NCBI GenBank assembly: GCA_001687465.1
Contig: LVLI01000109.1
Span: 1 to 64,000 of the forward strand
DNA length: 64,000 bases
Direction: 5' to 3'
From: Halocafeteria seosinensis
Taxonomy: Eukaryota; Sar; Bigyra; Bicosoecida
Shown here piece after piece: positions 46,426 through 54,942 of this stretch (position 1 is its first letter; the number at the start of each line of letters is the position of its first letter). The position numbers and the translations under genes are program-made. The notes below the pieces were generated by a model that saw only the letters and a list, made by a program, of their open reading frames with translations, was not told where the DNA came from and ran no database searches.

Positions 46426-47112
46426 TCATTTTTCAGGCTCATCGTCCAGTAGATTAGCGTTGTTTTGATACGATTTACATTTCTTGGACTTATGATGTCT
46501 GGTTAGATTACCCCTACTAACTTCTAGAGAGCAGAATTCACAAGTTATTTTTTGTCTCAAATACTCTTTATTCTTTTCATACCATTGTTTATTCCATTGT
46601 TTAGCCTGTTCAAGATATTTTTCACGATTATCTTTATTCCATTGTTTAGCCTGTTCAAGATATTTTTCACGATTATTTTTCTTCCACTGTTTAACCTGTT
46701 CAATACATTTCTCCCTGTTTTGTGAGTACCATTGTGCATGCCATTGTTTAGATTTATCTTTGTTATTTTGACGATATTCTTTTTTCTCTCTAGAAGGAAC
46801 ACGCTTATTTAACGTAGCTTGTAATTCTTCAAGATAATATCGTTCTCTTTTCGCTAACTGATGGCTAGTTTCACAGGGATACTGTTCAAGCAACACCATA
46901 TCCCAGTTTTCCCAGCCACCATTTTCTCTAATAAACTGATAAACGTAGTAATCATATTTTTTATCATTTGGAATGGTGCTACAGGATTTATGTTGCCTTT
47001 TTCTCTGTTTGAAATTTGTTGTGCTTCCCACATAACAATCATTTATTGAAGGGTCTAAACATGCTATCTTGTATATCAAACCATTATTGTAATTCACTTG
47101 TTTTTTTGGCAT
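46426..47112 (-). CDS. GIY-YIG endonuclease with zinc-finger tail
   Basis: 228 residues. The N-terminal nuclease domain has GLIYKIACLDPSINDCYVGS (Tyr pair corresponding to GIY..YVG), then KQRKRQHKSC (catalytic Arg helix), ENWDMVLLEQYPC and a Glu-bearing helix (ERYYLEELQATLN). The middle has near-identical 18-residue units (NREKYLEQAKQWN), also repeated in the DNA near 46590-46735, and the end is a C2-HC knuckle (CEFCSLEVSRGNLTRHHKSK). A homing or repair endonuclease. A shorter paralog lies at 61261-61791. Confidence 0.85.
   Translation of the reverse strand: MPKKQVNYNNGLIYKIACLDPSINDCYVGSTTNFKQRKRQHKSCSTIPNDKKYDYYVYQFIRENGGWENWDMVLLEQYPCETSHQLAKRERYYLEELQATLNKRVPSREKKEYRQNNKDKSKQWHAQWYSQNREKCIEQVKQWKKNNREKYLEQAKQWNKDNREKYLEQAKQWNKQWYEKNKEYLRQKITCEFCSLEVSRGNLTRHHKSKKCKSYQNNANLLDDEPEK
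46590..46735 (-). repeat. 54-bp coding repeats
   Basis: Two nearly identical copies and one diverged copy inside the GIY-YIG gene, encoding the charged NREKYLEQAKQWN spacer. Confidence 0.8.
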
Positions 47113-47146
47113 TTAAACTTTATAATACTTTTTAAAAGATATAACT

Positions 47147-47160
47147 CTAAATCATTTTTT
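47147..47160 (-). promoter_or_regulatory. early-type promoter motif
   Basis: AAAAAATGATTTAG, 35 bp upstream of the GIY-YIG start at 47112. Confidence 0.5.
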
Positions 47161-47185
47161 TTGTTGGCTATAGATATAATAAAAA

Positions 47186-47371
47186 ATGGTCAGATTAGGA
47201 GGAGCAAAAGGAAAGAAAAGAAAATCGAAGTGGAACACTGTGCTGTCGGATGCTCTTAAAGCACGTTACCAAAACATACCTAAGTTAGCTCAACAGTCCA
47301 AATGGACAAGAGAACGAGTATTTAGGAATGCTGTAGAAGCAACAAAGAAATGGTATAAACCTAAGAAATAA
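47186..47371 (+). CDS. small basic W-N protein
   Basis: 61 residues, about one third Lys/Arg, with KSKWNTVLSDALKARYQ. The pattern is shared with 61028-61231 (KSKWNQLVGQAVKKQF) and loosely with 49901-50167 (TAWNQHVSKVAK). Probably a DNA-condensing or core protein; no named family. Confidence 0.6.
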   Translation: MVRLGGAKGKKRKSKWNTVLSDALKARYQNIPKLAQQSKWTRERVFRNAVEATKKWYKPKK

Positions 47372-47428
47372 AGCTCTTTTTTAGAAAAAATACTTTTAAA
47401 AAAGTTCTGCTATGTTTTTTTAAAAGCA

Positions 47429-47635
47429 ATGAATAATCCTAAACTAAACGGGTTACAGAAGCGAATTTTGAAGCTAAAGAAATTACAACAGTGGTTAGTT
47501 TACCGTATGATATCTGAACGATATGGTGAGGACATACTACACGTGAGTGGAAGTATAACGACTTTCTTACCGGAGCATTTAGACGATGATTTCATAGATG
47601 AACTGGATGCGTATGTTAAGAGTTTCCAGCGTTAG
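47429..47635 (+). CDS. hypothetical 68-residue protein
   Basis: Basic N-terminal helix (LQKRILKLKKLQQWLVYRM) and acidic C-terminus. The stop codon lies inside a dispersed repeat (GCGTTAGCGTCTTC). Unknown function. Confidence 0.45.
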   Translation: MNNPKLNGLQKRILKLKKLQQWLVYRMISERYGEDILHVSGSITTFLPEHLDDDFIDELDAYVKSFQR

Positions 47636-47654
47636 CGTCTTCAAAAGAATGTGT

Positions 47655-47684
47655 TTTTTTGACGCCACTTTTTTTTAAAAAGGG
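47655..47684. repeat. dispersed element (GCCACTTT...AAAGGGC)
   Basis: GACGCCACTTTTTTTTAAAA followed by AGGGCT. The same element recurs near 44269, 49809, 49879, 54947 and 55545, between genes of block A only. Confidence 0.75.
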
Positions 47685-47906
47685 CTATTTTTTAGTTTTA
47701 CTTTTGGCCTTTTTCTTTCGTTGTCTTAGTTCCTTTTTAAACTTTGCTTTTTCTTCGGGGCTCGCAAGGATAAGGTCATCAATTTCCTGTTCAGTTTGAA
47801 AATTCCTGTTAGGAGCTTTTTTCTTTGTCCTGATTTTTTTCAGAAAATTAACAGCATCCTTGATTTCTTTTATAGGATTTTTTGCTCCACCTGTTGTTCC
47901 AACCAT
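47685..47906 (-). CDS. lysine-rich small protein, paralog of 59667-60071
   Basis: 73 residues: GGAKNPIKEIKDAVNFLKKI matches GGAVKNIKDTINFFKKLNKK of the block B protein, and both then have an acidic DDL patch and a Lys-rich tail. Probably a structural or nucleic-acid-binding virion protein. A late-type box precedes the start. Confidence 0.6.
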   Translation of the reverse strand: MVGTTGGAKNPIKEIKDAVNFLKKIRTKKKAPNRNFQTEQEIDDLILASPEEKAKFKKELRQRKKKAKSKTKK

Positions 47907-47910
47907 TATT

Positions 47911-47935
47911 CTTATATAGCTCTTTTAGAAAAAAG
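47911..47935 (-). promoter_or_regulatory. late-type promoter box
   Basis: TTTTTCTAAAAGAGCTATAT on the minus strand, ending about 8 bp before the start at 47906. Confidence 0.55.
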
Positions 47936-47955
47936 TTCTTTTTTAGAAGCACAAC

Positions 47956-48687
47956 TTAAGCATATTCACGGACTCTAAGAGCTCTATCTGTTTGGTTGGA
48001 TATGGATTGGGCAATTACATCACTGCTACCATCCTGATAAACGAATAAATCAGGGTTATCATCAGACCTGAGATGAATATTAGTTAAACTATCTCCTAAT
48101 GGCTGTGGAGCATATGACCAGTGAAGCAGATAGTCGGTAGGTGTAGCCCCAACATCAAAAGCTTTACTTTGGGCGTCAGCCTTGGTATTACCAGTTCCGT
48201 CAAATACATTATCAATGGCGTCACGAGCACCAGTACTCATATTGTAAATGTAGAGCGTTCCGGCATCATCTTCCAACATAACATAAAGTTTAGAACCAGT
48301 CCGCTGTATCATTTCAAAATGAGTGGCATCAACAGCACTGGCGACATCACCCGCGACAGCTTTGTATTTGGAATCACCGGAACTCCATTGGTAGTAATAT
48401 TGGTCGGATTCACCAAGGGATATCTCCCCGCTGGGAGCTGTGACATCTACAACCATAGCGGACAATAGCGCTTCAATATCGTTTTGTTTGAGGTTGTTAA
48501 GACTGGTAATATCGTTATCGTTACTGGCAATATCAGATTGATTTTGCGCAATATCGTTTGAGTTGGTAGTCACATCACTTTGAAGAGTGGAGATATTACT
48601 TGAGTTGGTAGCTATACTAGCTCCGTTAGCGAAAACTAGGTCTCTAAGATAGTTTGAAAAGCCTCTGAACACATCACCTGCTGACAT
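47956..48687 (-). CDS. fibre-like protein with coiled-coil stalk
   Basis: 243 residues. Residues 20-75 hold heptad-like units (SDVTTNSNDIAQNQSDIASN), as in trimeric phage and virus fibres. The remainder is beta-rich and acidic (LGESDQYYYQWSSGDSKYKA). Probably a receptor-binding appendage. No catalytic motif seen. Confidence 0.55.
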   Translation of the reverse strand: MSAGDVFRGFSNYLRDLVFANGASIATNSSNISTLQSDVTTNSNDIAQNQSDIASNDNDITSLNNLKQNDIEALLSAMVVDVTAPSGEISLGESDQYYYQWSSGDSKYKAVAGDVASAVDATHFEMIQRTGSKLYVMLEDDAGTLYIYNMSTGARDAIDNVFDGTGNTKADAQSKAFDVGATPTDYLLHWSYAPQPLGDSLTNIHLRSDDNPDLFVYQDGSSDVIAQSISNQTDRALRVREYA

Positions 48688-48746
48688 CTTTTTCTTATTA
48701 TATACCTATAGCTAAGAAAAAAAATGCTTTTGAATAATGTTTTGCC

Positions 48747-48765
48747 GTGCTTTTTCTAAAAGCAC
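48747..48765. terminator. palindrome after the short fibre gene
   Basis: GTGCTTTTTCTAAAAGCAC overlapping the stop of the 48765-49034 gene. Candidate transcript-end hairpin. Confidence 0.45.
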
Positions 48766-49034
48766 TAGGGAATAGTTGAACCATCATCAAATTCTATAGT
48801 ATAGGTTTCCTTAAGATAACTGATATAATTTTCTAATTCAGTGACACGGTTCTTAAGGTTGTTAATTTCTTGGGTTAAGCTTTGAACATCGTCATCGAGA
48901 ATATCCTTAAGTTTTATTTTACCGTTAGACAATTCTAAACCGCTTCCGAGGCTCACTTTTTTGGTGATTTTGTCGGAATGTAGATACCGTTCAATAATAG
49001 TATTATCGTTATCAAGAATGAGTGCGACAGCCAT
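48765..49034 (-). CDS. short fibre-like protein sharing an N-terminal anchor
   Basis: 89 residues. The start MAVALILDNDNTIIERYLHS matches MAVAQILDDTGKILQRYIPD of the 483-residue beta-helix protein at 52394. It is followed by a coiled coil (LTQEINNLKNRVTELENYIS). The shared head is probably a virion-attachment module carrying different distal parts. Confidence 0.6.
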   Translation of the reverse strand: MAVALILDNDNTIIERYLHSDKITKKVSLGSGLELSNGKIKLKDILDDDVQSLTQEINNLKNRVTELENYISYLKETYTIEFDDGSTIP

Positions 49035-49063
49035 ACTGCTTTATAATAGATGATTTTAAAAAA

Positions 49064-49081
49064 ATGCTTTTAAAAAAGCAT
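49064..49081. terminator. palindrome ATGCTTTTAAAAAAGCAT
   Basis: Between 48765-49034 and the protease gene; same family as those near 53846, 56446 and 56551. Confidence 0.45.
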
Positions 49082-49165
49082 GGCAAAACTGTGCTTTCCG
49101 CGTTAGCGTCTTCAAAAGAACTCTTTTCACATTAGCATCTTCAAAAGGCGGGCTGTTTTGCCGTG

Positions 49166-49720
49166 CTACTTTTGTTTTTGGATATCGCGGGTAAGCCAAG
49201 TTACAACTTGGTCATAGGTTTTTAAACCTAATTCCTTTTTGGCTTTATCCAAGGCTCTTTTATACTGTCCGATATCCAGATTTCTATTGCGGTATCTGAC
49301 TAAGGCGTGACGACCACAAGTATTGGAATCATCGGCCTGTAACTTGAACGGATTGTAGTAGATTGGCTTTTTTTCCAGACCTTGGGCTATTTTTTGGAGA
49401 ATTAGCGGGTTTTCTTGTCCTAACTCATCGTTCTTAGCTTCGGAAAGCCAAGCCAATGGTTTATCAGGGTATCCGCCGTAAGAATCAAAATATTCAACGT
49501 AATTGCCGTGGTCAATAAGCAAGACCCAGTGACCAAAATTATGCTTTTGGAGATATAAAACCATCAAAGCATGAGAAGGATTATCTAATAACTTACAGAT
49601 ATTATTCTTATTCAATTCATCATAGGTTTTTATAGGGACATGTAACCGTGTAAATTCTTGGAGCTGAGATTCGCTCAAGGCTATCTTTTCCAATTTCTTA
49701 ATTAGTTTCTTATTCACCAT
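49166..49720 (-). CDS. adenain/Ulp1-like cysteine protease, copy A
   Basis: 184 residues. The C5/C48-type triad is visible: His in FGHWVLLIDHG, Asp in YVEYFDSYGGYP, and Cys in DDSNTCGRHALVRYR with a Gln (PFKLQADD) before it. Such proteases mature capsid precursors in adenoviruses, Polintons and virophages. Copy B at 58907-59458 shares the whole layout. A late-type box abuts the ATG. Confidence 0.85.
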   Translation of the reverse strand: MVNKKLIKKLEKIALSESQLQEFTRLHVPIKTYDELNKNNICKLLDNPSHALMVLYLQKHNFGHWVLLIDHGNYVEYFDSYGGYPDKPLAWLSEAKNDELGQENPLILQKIAQGLEKKPIYYNPFKLQADDSNTCGRHALVRYRNRNLDIGQYKRALDKAKKELGLKTYDQVVTWLTRDIQKQK

Positions 49721-49743
49721 ATAGCTCTTTTTTAGAAAAAAGT
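49720..49743 (-). promoter_or_regulatory. late-type promoter box
   Basis: TTTTTCTAAAAAAGAGCTAT directly before the protease ATG. Confidence 0.6.
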
Positions 49744-49900
49744 ATCTTCCGCGTTAGCGTCTTCAAAAGAACTTTAATAATTCTTTTGGAGTTCAATTCA
49801 AGTGTTTTTGATGCCACTTTTTCCTAAAAAGGGCTGTTTTGCCGTGCTTTTTTAAAAGCGAAGTTCAGGTGTTTTTGACGCCACTTTTTTTTAAAAAGGG

Positions 49901-50167
49901 CTAGGCACTAGCGATAGCACTAGCAATACCCTTGATTGATTTCTTAACTCCTGTTTTAAAAGCGTTTTTAGCCGTCTTTTTAGCACCTTCCCGAACTCCT
50001 TCTGGTAGATTATCGAAGATAGCTCTAGCGTTTTTGATTCCGAAGCCTCCTCGTTTAGTGGTTGGCTTATAAGTCTGAGATGCTAATTTAGAAACTTGAC
50101 TGAAAGATTTCTGGGGGTTTTGTTTGGCGACTTTACTGACGTGTTGATTCCAAGCTGTTTTTACCAT
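49901..50167 (-). CDS. small basic W-N protein with glycine/alanine tail
   Basis: 88 residues. TAWNQHVSKVAKQNPQKSFS resembles the basic helical proteins common in large DNA viruses; a Gly-rich hinge (TTKRGGFGIKNA) and an amphipathic Lys/Ala tail (GVKKSIKGIASAIASA) recall small membrane-active or core peptides. Late-type box upstream. Function inferred only from composition. Confidence 0.55.
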   Translation of the reverse strand: MVKTAWNQHVSKVAKQNPQKSFSQVSKLASQTYKPTTKRGGFGIKNARAIFDNLPEGVREGAKKTAKNAFKTGVKKSIKGIASAIASA

Positions 50168-50173
50168 TCTGTC

Positions 50174-50203
50174 TATATAGCTCTTTTTTAGAAAAAAAGT
50201 AGC
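50174..50203 (-). promoter_or_regulatory. late-type promoter box
   Basis: TTCTAAAAAAGAGCTATATA about 8 bp before the start at 50167. Confidence 0.6.
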
Positions 50204-50218
50204 ATCAAAAAATCTTTC

Positions 50219-50342
50219 CGCGTTAGCGTCTTCAAAAGAATGTTCTTTTTTAGAAAAAAAGTAACGTCAAAAAACTCTTTCGCGTTAGCGTCTTCAAAAG
50301 AATGTTCTTTTTTAGAAAAAAAGTAACGTCAAAAAACTCTTT
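50219..50342. repeat. 62-bp intergenic unit in two tandem copies
   Basis: Copies 50219-50280 and 50281-50342 are nearly identical and each carries GCGTTAGCGTCTTCAAAAGA plus a TTTTTAGAAAAAAAGTAACG part. Single copies of the first part occur near 47631, 49100, 49755 and 53880 and, inverted, near 56510. Confidence 0.85.
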
Positions 50343-50361
50343 CTAAAAGCACAAAAAGGGC

Positions 50362-50949
50362 TTAAAAAAAGTTTCGACAGATAGGACAAGACAATTTCTC
50401 CAGATGGGGGTAACAATCTAGACAGACAAAGTGATTACACCGTTTCCATAAATAAACGAGAGCCGGTTTCTCTTTGATACAAATGGGGCAGTCTTCAAAA
50501 TAAGGGTTTTTCAGAGTACTAAACGGGACACACTGGATATTGGGACGAAAATAACGACGAACGGCACTATATTGGGCTTTTTCAAGTGCTATCTGACGAT
50601 ATGACTCGCCGGAATAACAGTTTAAGTCCCAATCTGCACCGTGTTGTTCAAAGAACTTGACCATATATAGAGGAGCGGAAGTAACGACTGCCCATAAAGG
50701 AGAAAAAATCCACGGTTCTTCTTCTTGATGACATTCATTCGGATGAATATAATTAATAATTAGATATCTGACGAATTCATACTTGCGACAATGGAGGGCA
50801 TGAACGACATCAACAGGTTCAACCGGCATATGTTTTAATTCACAAGCGTATCTAAGAACCGCTAAATCGTTACATCTTTCAATGATACAATCAATCCTCC
50901 CCATTATGAAACAGGGAGTATGAGCCAAACATCCAATCACACGATTCAT
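50362..50949 (-). CDS. ankyrin-like / RING-finger protein (candidate E3 ligase)
   Basis: About 195 residues from MNRVIG, chosen because the late-type box ends there. The middle resembles ankyrin units (SPLWAVVTSAPLYMVKFFEQ, HGADWDLN). The C-terminus is a RING-type finger: CPICIKEKP, CNHFVCLDC, LSCPICRNFF. RING proteins recruit ubiquitin-conjugating enzymes; in viruses they often target host factors. A related RING fragment is at 60206-60319. Confidence 0.75.
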   Translation of the reverse strand: MNRVIGCLAHTPCFIMGRIDCIIERCNDLAVLRYACELKHMPVEPVDVVHALHCRKYEFVRYLIINYIHPNECHQEEEPWIFSPLWAVVTSAPLYMVKFFEQHGADWDLNCYSGESYRQIALEKAQYSAVRRYFRPNIQCVPFSTLKNPYFEDCPICIKEKPALVYLWKRCNHFVCLDCYPHLEKLSCPICRNFF

Positions 50950-50973
50950 ATAGCTCTTTTTTAGAAAAAAAGT
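50948..50973 (-). promoter_or_regulatory. late-type promoter box
   Basis: TTTCTAAAAAAGAGCTATAT abutting the start at 50949. Confidence 0.6.
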
Positions 50974-51028
50974 AGCGTCAAAAAACTCTTCCACTCTAAT
51001 AATTCTTTTGGAGTTCAAGTGTTTTGCT

Positions 51029-51046
51029 GTGCTTTTTTAAAAGCAC
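51029..51046. terminator. palindrome GTGCTTTTTTAAAAGCAC
   Basis: Touches the stop codon of the membrane protein at 51046-51195. Confidence 0.45.
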
Positions 51047-51195
51047 TAGGGCTTGATACTGATTTTGGAACAGGTCATTTGGGAGTCTTCGTAGAGACAG
51101 CTACTTCGGCATCGTAATTTCTTAAAAAGTTTGTAGAAAAATGGTATTGCTCCCATCCCTCCGGTAATTATTAGGACTATAGTTATTATTTCCAT
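51046..51195 (-). CDS. one-helix membrane protein, copy A
   Basis: 49 residues: MEIITIVLIITGGMGAIPFF is a membrane segment, then YKLFKKLRCRSSC and further Cys. The block B gene at 59487-59639 has the same plan (N-terminal helix, FYKL/IYKL, basic, C-x-S-x-C). Likely a small virion membrane protein. Confidence 0.65.
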   Translation of the reverse strand: MEIITIVLIITGGMGAIPFFYKLFKKLRCRSSCLYEDSQMTCSKISIKP

Positions 51196-51231
51196 ACCCT
51201 ATACTTAAGGGTAAATAAATAAAATCCCCCT

Positions 51232-52335
51232 TTAGCGGAGTCTATACTTAATCCCTATCTTTTTAACAGGTTTTTTGCCAGTTTTATTCTTTTTGTTTTT
51301 CCTATTAGTAGTTTTGCCGTGCTTTTTTAAAAGCACAGTTTTGCCTTGACCTAGTGGTGGTGTTGGTGGTCGGTTTTGTGCTGGTGGTGGTGGTGTTGGT
51401 GGTGTTGGTGGTCGGTCTCTAGTAGATGCTTCGGGTTCAGCCGATAACATCCCTGTGCTCAGTTTCTCGATAGTAGCATTGCTAATTTTACTCCATGTAC
51501 GGATATCGGAGCTGTTTTGTAGTGTGCCAATCAATGATGCGTGACTCGTAGATGTAAGCTTATCAAAGACGGTTTGTATGTCTTGTGTACGCCCTTGTTG
51601 ATGAAAGGTTTGTCGTAGTATCGTTGTCAGAAGAAACATAATAATCAAAATTCGGAAGGGTTGCTTATTGGCTTGGATAAGTTGCCACGTAACTTGGCTG
51701 GAACTAAGAATAGCATTCAAGAGAGACTGTATTTTTTCTAACTGCTGTTCGTTAAATTTAGTTCCTTGTTTTTCTATGTTATTCATAGCCCGACCTAGTT
51801 CTTCAATCTTGACTTCAGAAATACGGGCTTTGGAACTTGTTACAGCGGAACGGACATCTTGAAGAACTTGTATGATACGTAGGTATTCACCTCGGTTTTC
51901 AGTCAATGGGAGCGTATCTTTATCAAGAATTTGTTTAGCTTGTTGCCCTTCTTGTTTGTTTTCGGCGTTACGCCGTAATAACCGTTGCTTTTCACGGACT
52001 AATTCATTTTCTTCGTTGGCGTTTTTTTTTATTAGAGCCCCTCCTGAATTGCTTTTGTTTTGGAATCGTCCAACCTCATCGGTTTCAAGAGATTGATTTT
52101 TTCCTTGATTGAATGCTCGATAGACCTTTTTGGTTTCAATTCGTTTTTGAATAAAGTTGATTTTGGCTTGTTGTAGCCGATTGGAATTAGTGAAGGTCTT
52201 CTTACTAGGCTTTTCTGTGATGTAAGGAGAATTAAAGAAAAACTTATAGGTTGGGTCACCCATACGACCATAATCAAGAGTAGGACGATGAGGTTGTTCA
52301 AACATTGCGTTGCCTTTAAATCCGCGTGAAGTCAT
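51232..52335 (-). CDS. large structural-type protein with central membrane segment
   Basis: 367 residues: basic N-terminal third, a helical/coiled region (residues 100-230), one hydrophobic helix near 230 (FRILIIMFLLTTIL), a Pro-rich stretch with PPTPPTPPPP, and a strongly basic end (KTTNRKNKKNKTGKKPVKK). No known family recognised. The late-type box and size suggest a minor virion protein. A dispersed palindrome lies inside the coding sequence at 51311-51345 and encodes VLLKKHGKT. Confidence 0.55.
   Translation of the reverse strand: MTSRGFKGNAMFEQPHRPTLDYGRMGDPTYKFFFNSPYITEKPSKKTFTNSNRLQQAKINFIQKRIETKKVYRAFNQGKNQSLETDEVGRFQNKSNSGGALIKKNANEENELVREKQRLLRRNAENKQEGQQAKQILDKDTLPLTENRGEYLRIIQVLQDVRSAVTSSKARISEVKIEELGRAMNNIEKQGTKFNEQQLEKIQSLLNAILSSSQVTWQLIQANKQPFRILIIMFLLTTILRQTFHQQGRTQDIQTVFDKLTSTSHASLIGTLQNSSDIRTWSKISNATIEKLSTGMLSAEPEASTRDRPPTPPTPPPPAQNRPPTPPLGQGKTVLLKKHGKTTNRKNKKNKTGKKPVKKIGIKYRLR
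51311..51345. repeat. dispersed palindrome inside a gene
   Basis: GTTTTGCCGTGCTTTTTTAA followed by AAGCACAG; same as intergenic copies near 49838 and 51029 but within the reading frame. Confidence 0.7.
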
Positions 52336-52340
52336 TTCTC

Positions 52341-52364
52341 TATAGCTCTTTTTTAGAAAAAAAT
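52341..52364 (-). promoter_or_regulatory. late-type promoter box
   Basis: TTTTCTAAAAAAGAGCTATA about 6 bp before the start at 52335, in the divergent spacer with 52394. Confidence 0.6.
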
Positions 52365-52393
52365 TTCTGAAAAATAACTATAAGGAATAAAAG

Positions 52394-53845
52394 ATGGCAG
52401 TAGCACAAATCTTGGATGATACGGGAAAAATTTTACAAAGATACATTCCGGATACTGAACACGATAGTTTTAGTGTAATAATTGCTTCGTCGGAAGCCCC
52501 ACAAGATGTTAAAGACAGTGCTGACTATGTTTGTTCTGGAACGGATGACCAAAACACAATTCAGAATGCTATTAATCAGGCTCAAGATGGGGATGTTATA
52601 CGGCTTACTAGTGGGAAATTTTTTATTGATGGAGGTAGTACCAACAATGGAAATGTGGCAATTAACTTATTAAGCGGAATTTCATTTCGTGGCTCATCTA
52701 GCAGTGGAACTATTTTAGAAGTTAACGCTAATTTTGATACTGCTATCAGAACGTTACATGCCGATGATAATAAAGATAATATAGCAATTCGTGATTTATT
52801 TGTTGACAACCAATGGGCAACTCGTGGAAGTCCAGCAGATGACCGTGGTCTTATAATTTCTACCTGTAGTTCGGTTGTTGTAGAAAATATACGCCTCGCG
52901 GATGCCGACGTAGGAGGTGAATTTAACGATAACACGTTATTTCGCGGTAATAATATTTTATGTTCCAACTGTAGTGCCGGTATTATTATAAATGGAACAG
53001 AAGCTAAAATGCCCATATATAACGGGATAAAGTGTGTGGATTGTAACAACGGAATACAGTTAAAAGGAGGATATACAACTTTGCGAGACTGTCAGTTATT
53101 GAACTGTAACGTAAATGGGGGAGATGGTGCTCTGTGGCTATATGGCTCTTCTCGTAACTTGATAGAAAATATTTCTATTCGTTCTGATACTCAAGGTTCT
53201 CCAACAGTAAAAGGAATTTATTTTGGAGATGATGGAGAGGGAAATCATAGTAGCAATAACAAACTGAGACAACTGTACCTTGAGAACTGTACTACAGGTA
53301 TGGACTTCGACCAATTAAATCAAACTAACTTTATTAGCGATGCTTGGTGTGTAAGCAATAACCGAGACGTATCTCAAAATCAAGGAGCACAAAACGAATT
53401 TTCAGGTCTGGATATTAGCAAAAAGATAGACCAACAGTACCTTTCCGCTATCTCCTCAACGGATGCTTCAATACGTATCAAGAATTCCACTATTGATATG
53501 TTTACCAGCACTGTCGACAATATTGGTGACCATTGTATTAGTATTGGGGGTAACGGTGATGGTACAAGAAACATTATCACGAACAATCGACTTCGTTCGT
53601 CCAAAGTATCTGGTGTGTTAGTTGAATTCTCTAACGTGGGAGAACCGAGTAACAATCCTTTCTTAATGATTAGTTCAAATACTATTTTTAATTGTGGAAA
53701 TTTTGGTTTAGAAATAAAAAATACAAAGAAATCCCTTATTACCGGTAATCTGGCGGAGAATAATACCGCATCAATTAACACTTTGAGTAATGATAGTAAC
53801 TCTGATTATACTGTGGTTGCCAATAGCTTTGCCAACCAACCATAA
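52394..53845 (+). CDS. right-handed beta-helix (pectate-lyase-like) fibre or spike
   Basis: 483 residues. The N-terminal 20 residues match the short fibre protein at 48765. DQNTIQNAINQAQDGDVIRL is the classic start of a parallel beta-helix of tailspike and pectate-lyase type; repeated Asn-rich rungs follow (NNKLRQLYLENCTTGMDF, RNIITNNRLRSSKVSGVLV). May bind or cut a polysaccharide; no catalytic residues can be assigned. Stop is followed by a GTGC palindrome. Confidence 0.75.
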   Translation: MAVAQILDDTGKILQRYIPDTEHDSFSVIIASSEAPQDVKDSADYVCSGTDDQNTIQNAINQAQDGDVIRLTSGKFFIDGGSTNNGNVAINLLSGISFRGSSSSGTILEVNANFDTAIRTLHADDNKDNIAIRDLFVDNQWATRGSPADDRGLIISTCSSVVVENIRLADADVGGEFNDNTLFRGNNILCSNCSAGIIINGTEAKMPIYNGIKCVDCNNGIQLKGGYTTLRDCQLLNCNVNGGDGALWLYGSSRNLIENISIRSDTQGSPTVKGIYFGDDGEGNHSSNNKLRQLYLENCTTGMDFDQLNQTNFISDAWCVSNNRDVSQNQGAQNEFSGLDISKKIDQQYLSAISSTDASIRIKNSTIDMFTSTVDNIGDHCISIGGNGDGTRNIITNNRLRSSKVSGVLVEFSNVGEPSNNPFLMISSNTIFNCGNFGLEIKNTKKSLITGNLAENNTASINTLSNDSNSDYTVVANSFANQP

Positions 53846-53863
53846 GTGCTTTTAAAAAAGCAC
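53846..53863. terminator. palindrome GTGCTTTTAAAAAAGCAC
   Basis: Immediately after the stop of the beta-helix gene; followed by the GCGTTAGCGTCTTC repeat. Confidence 0.5.
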
Positions 53864-53939
53864 GGCAAAACTTTTTCCGCGTTAGCGTCTTCAAAAGAAA
53901 TATAATAATTCTTTTGAAGTTTAGGTGTTTTTGAAGCCA

Positions 53940-54911
53940 CTAAGAGCACAGAGCATAGTATCGGCAAACTGTTTCAGGTAGTTTAACACCGTTAGGTAGT
54001 TCAACTATTTCTTCATCTGGATGACCATACCCTAACTTAACTAAATCGTTTTTAGTGGGGGGTTTCAACTTACCACCGCCTCGTTTCACGGCGTCAGCCT
54101 TTGTCAAACCTTGGAAATTAATTAGTGAATGGTTCTTAACATTGGACTTAGCTACGCGTGGGAAGACAACTAAACCCCGTCTCAAGAATCGTCCTGATAA
54201 TTCAAAAAGTGGGTCACCTTTGATATACCAGAAACTGAAATTTTTAGGGGTTCGTAAAAGGTCTCGGGGTTGTAAAGCACCGTTATATCCGCGACCCGAC
54301 TTGCCTATTTTGAAATCCCGATGAATTTGAAGTTGAATTGCGTTGCCTAAACTATGTCCGGTTAAGAAAAAGCAAATCTCAGACATTTGGTCTTCGTAGG
54401 ATTTCAGAATTTCTGTTGTAGCTTTCGAATCCGCTTGATATCTTGGACTATCGGTCAATCGGTTAAACATAATATTCTTATCGGCGACAATGTCTTGGAC
54501 ATCTAGTTGAGTGCCACGGTAAGCAATAACAACTGAATTAACTAATTTATCTTGATAAACGGCGACTGTAGGAGTAGAAATATTGGCTTGGTATTGCCAC
54601 CAATCATTAATGAGCATAGGTCGTTTCTTGGGAGCTTCATAAGATGCCGAACAAATTTGAAAATAGCTTTTGTCACTAGGCTCTTTACAGCCTTTAAACA
54701 TTTGACCATTCTTGGCTTTGGCACGTGTCTGGATATCATCCACTACTTCTTTTTTGTCCTGCTCCGCGTTAGCGTCCTCTTGCTCGTTTTGCCCACTTTT
54801 GCTTTCTTTAGCTGTCTTAGCTTTTTTATTATTAACTTTGGTATTTACTTCTTTGGCTAGATTTTCCTGAAGTTTGTCAAGTTTTTTCAACAATTTAGTA
54901 ATACGACTCAT
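53940..54911 (-). CDS. class 3 lipase-like hydrolase with basic N-terminus
   Basis: 323 residues. An alpha/beta hydrolase core: NSVVIAYRGTQLDVQDIVAD, nucleophile elbow FFLTGHSLGNAIQLQI (Ser), Asp in FSFWYIKGDPLFEL and a candidate His in KNHSLINF. The first about 60 residues are Lys/Glu-rich. Lipases of this type occur in some Polinton-like viruses, possibly for membrane entry or release. Part of the N-terminus (DANAEQ) is encoded by a copy of the GCGTTAGCGTC repeat near 54765. Confidence 0.75.
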   Translation of the reverse strand: MSRITKLLKKLDKLQENLAKEVNTKVNNKKAKTAKESKSGQNEQEDANAEQDKKEVVDDIQTRAKAKNGQMFKGCKEPSDKSYFQICSASYEAPKKRPMLINDWWQYQANISTPTVAVYQDKLVNSVVIAYRGTQLDVQDIVADKNIMFNRLTDSPRYQADSKATTEILKSYEDQMSEICFFLTGHSLGNAIQLQIHRDFKIGKSGRGYNGALQPRDLLRTPKNFSFWYIKGDPLFELSGRFLRRGLVVFPRVAKSNVKNHSLINFQGLTKADAVKRGGGKLKPPTKNDLVKLGYGHPDEEIVELPNGVKLPETVCRYYALCS

Positions 54912-54942
54912 TATAATTATTCGTTTTAAAATCTAAGAATTT

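Noticed and set aside
50219-50342. CRISPR array
   Set aside because: Only two tandem units without spacers of variable sequence; related single copies are scattered between genes.
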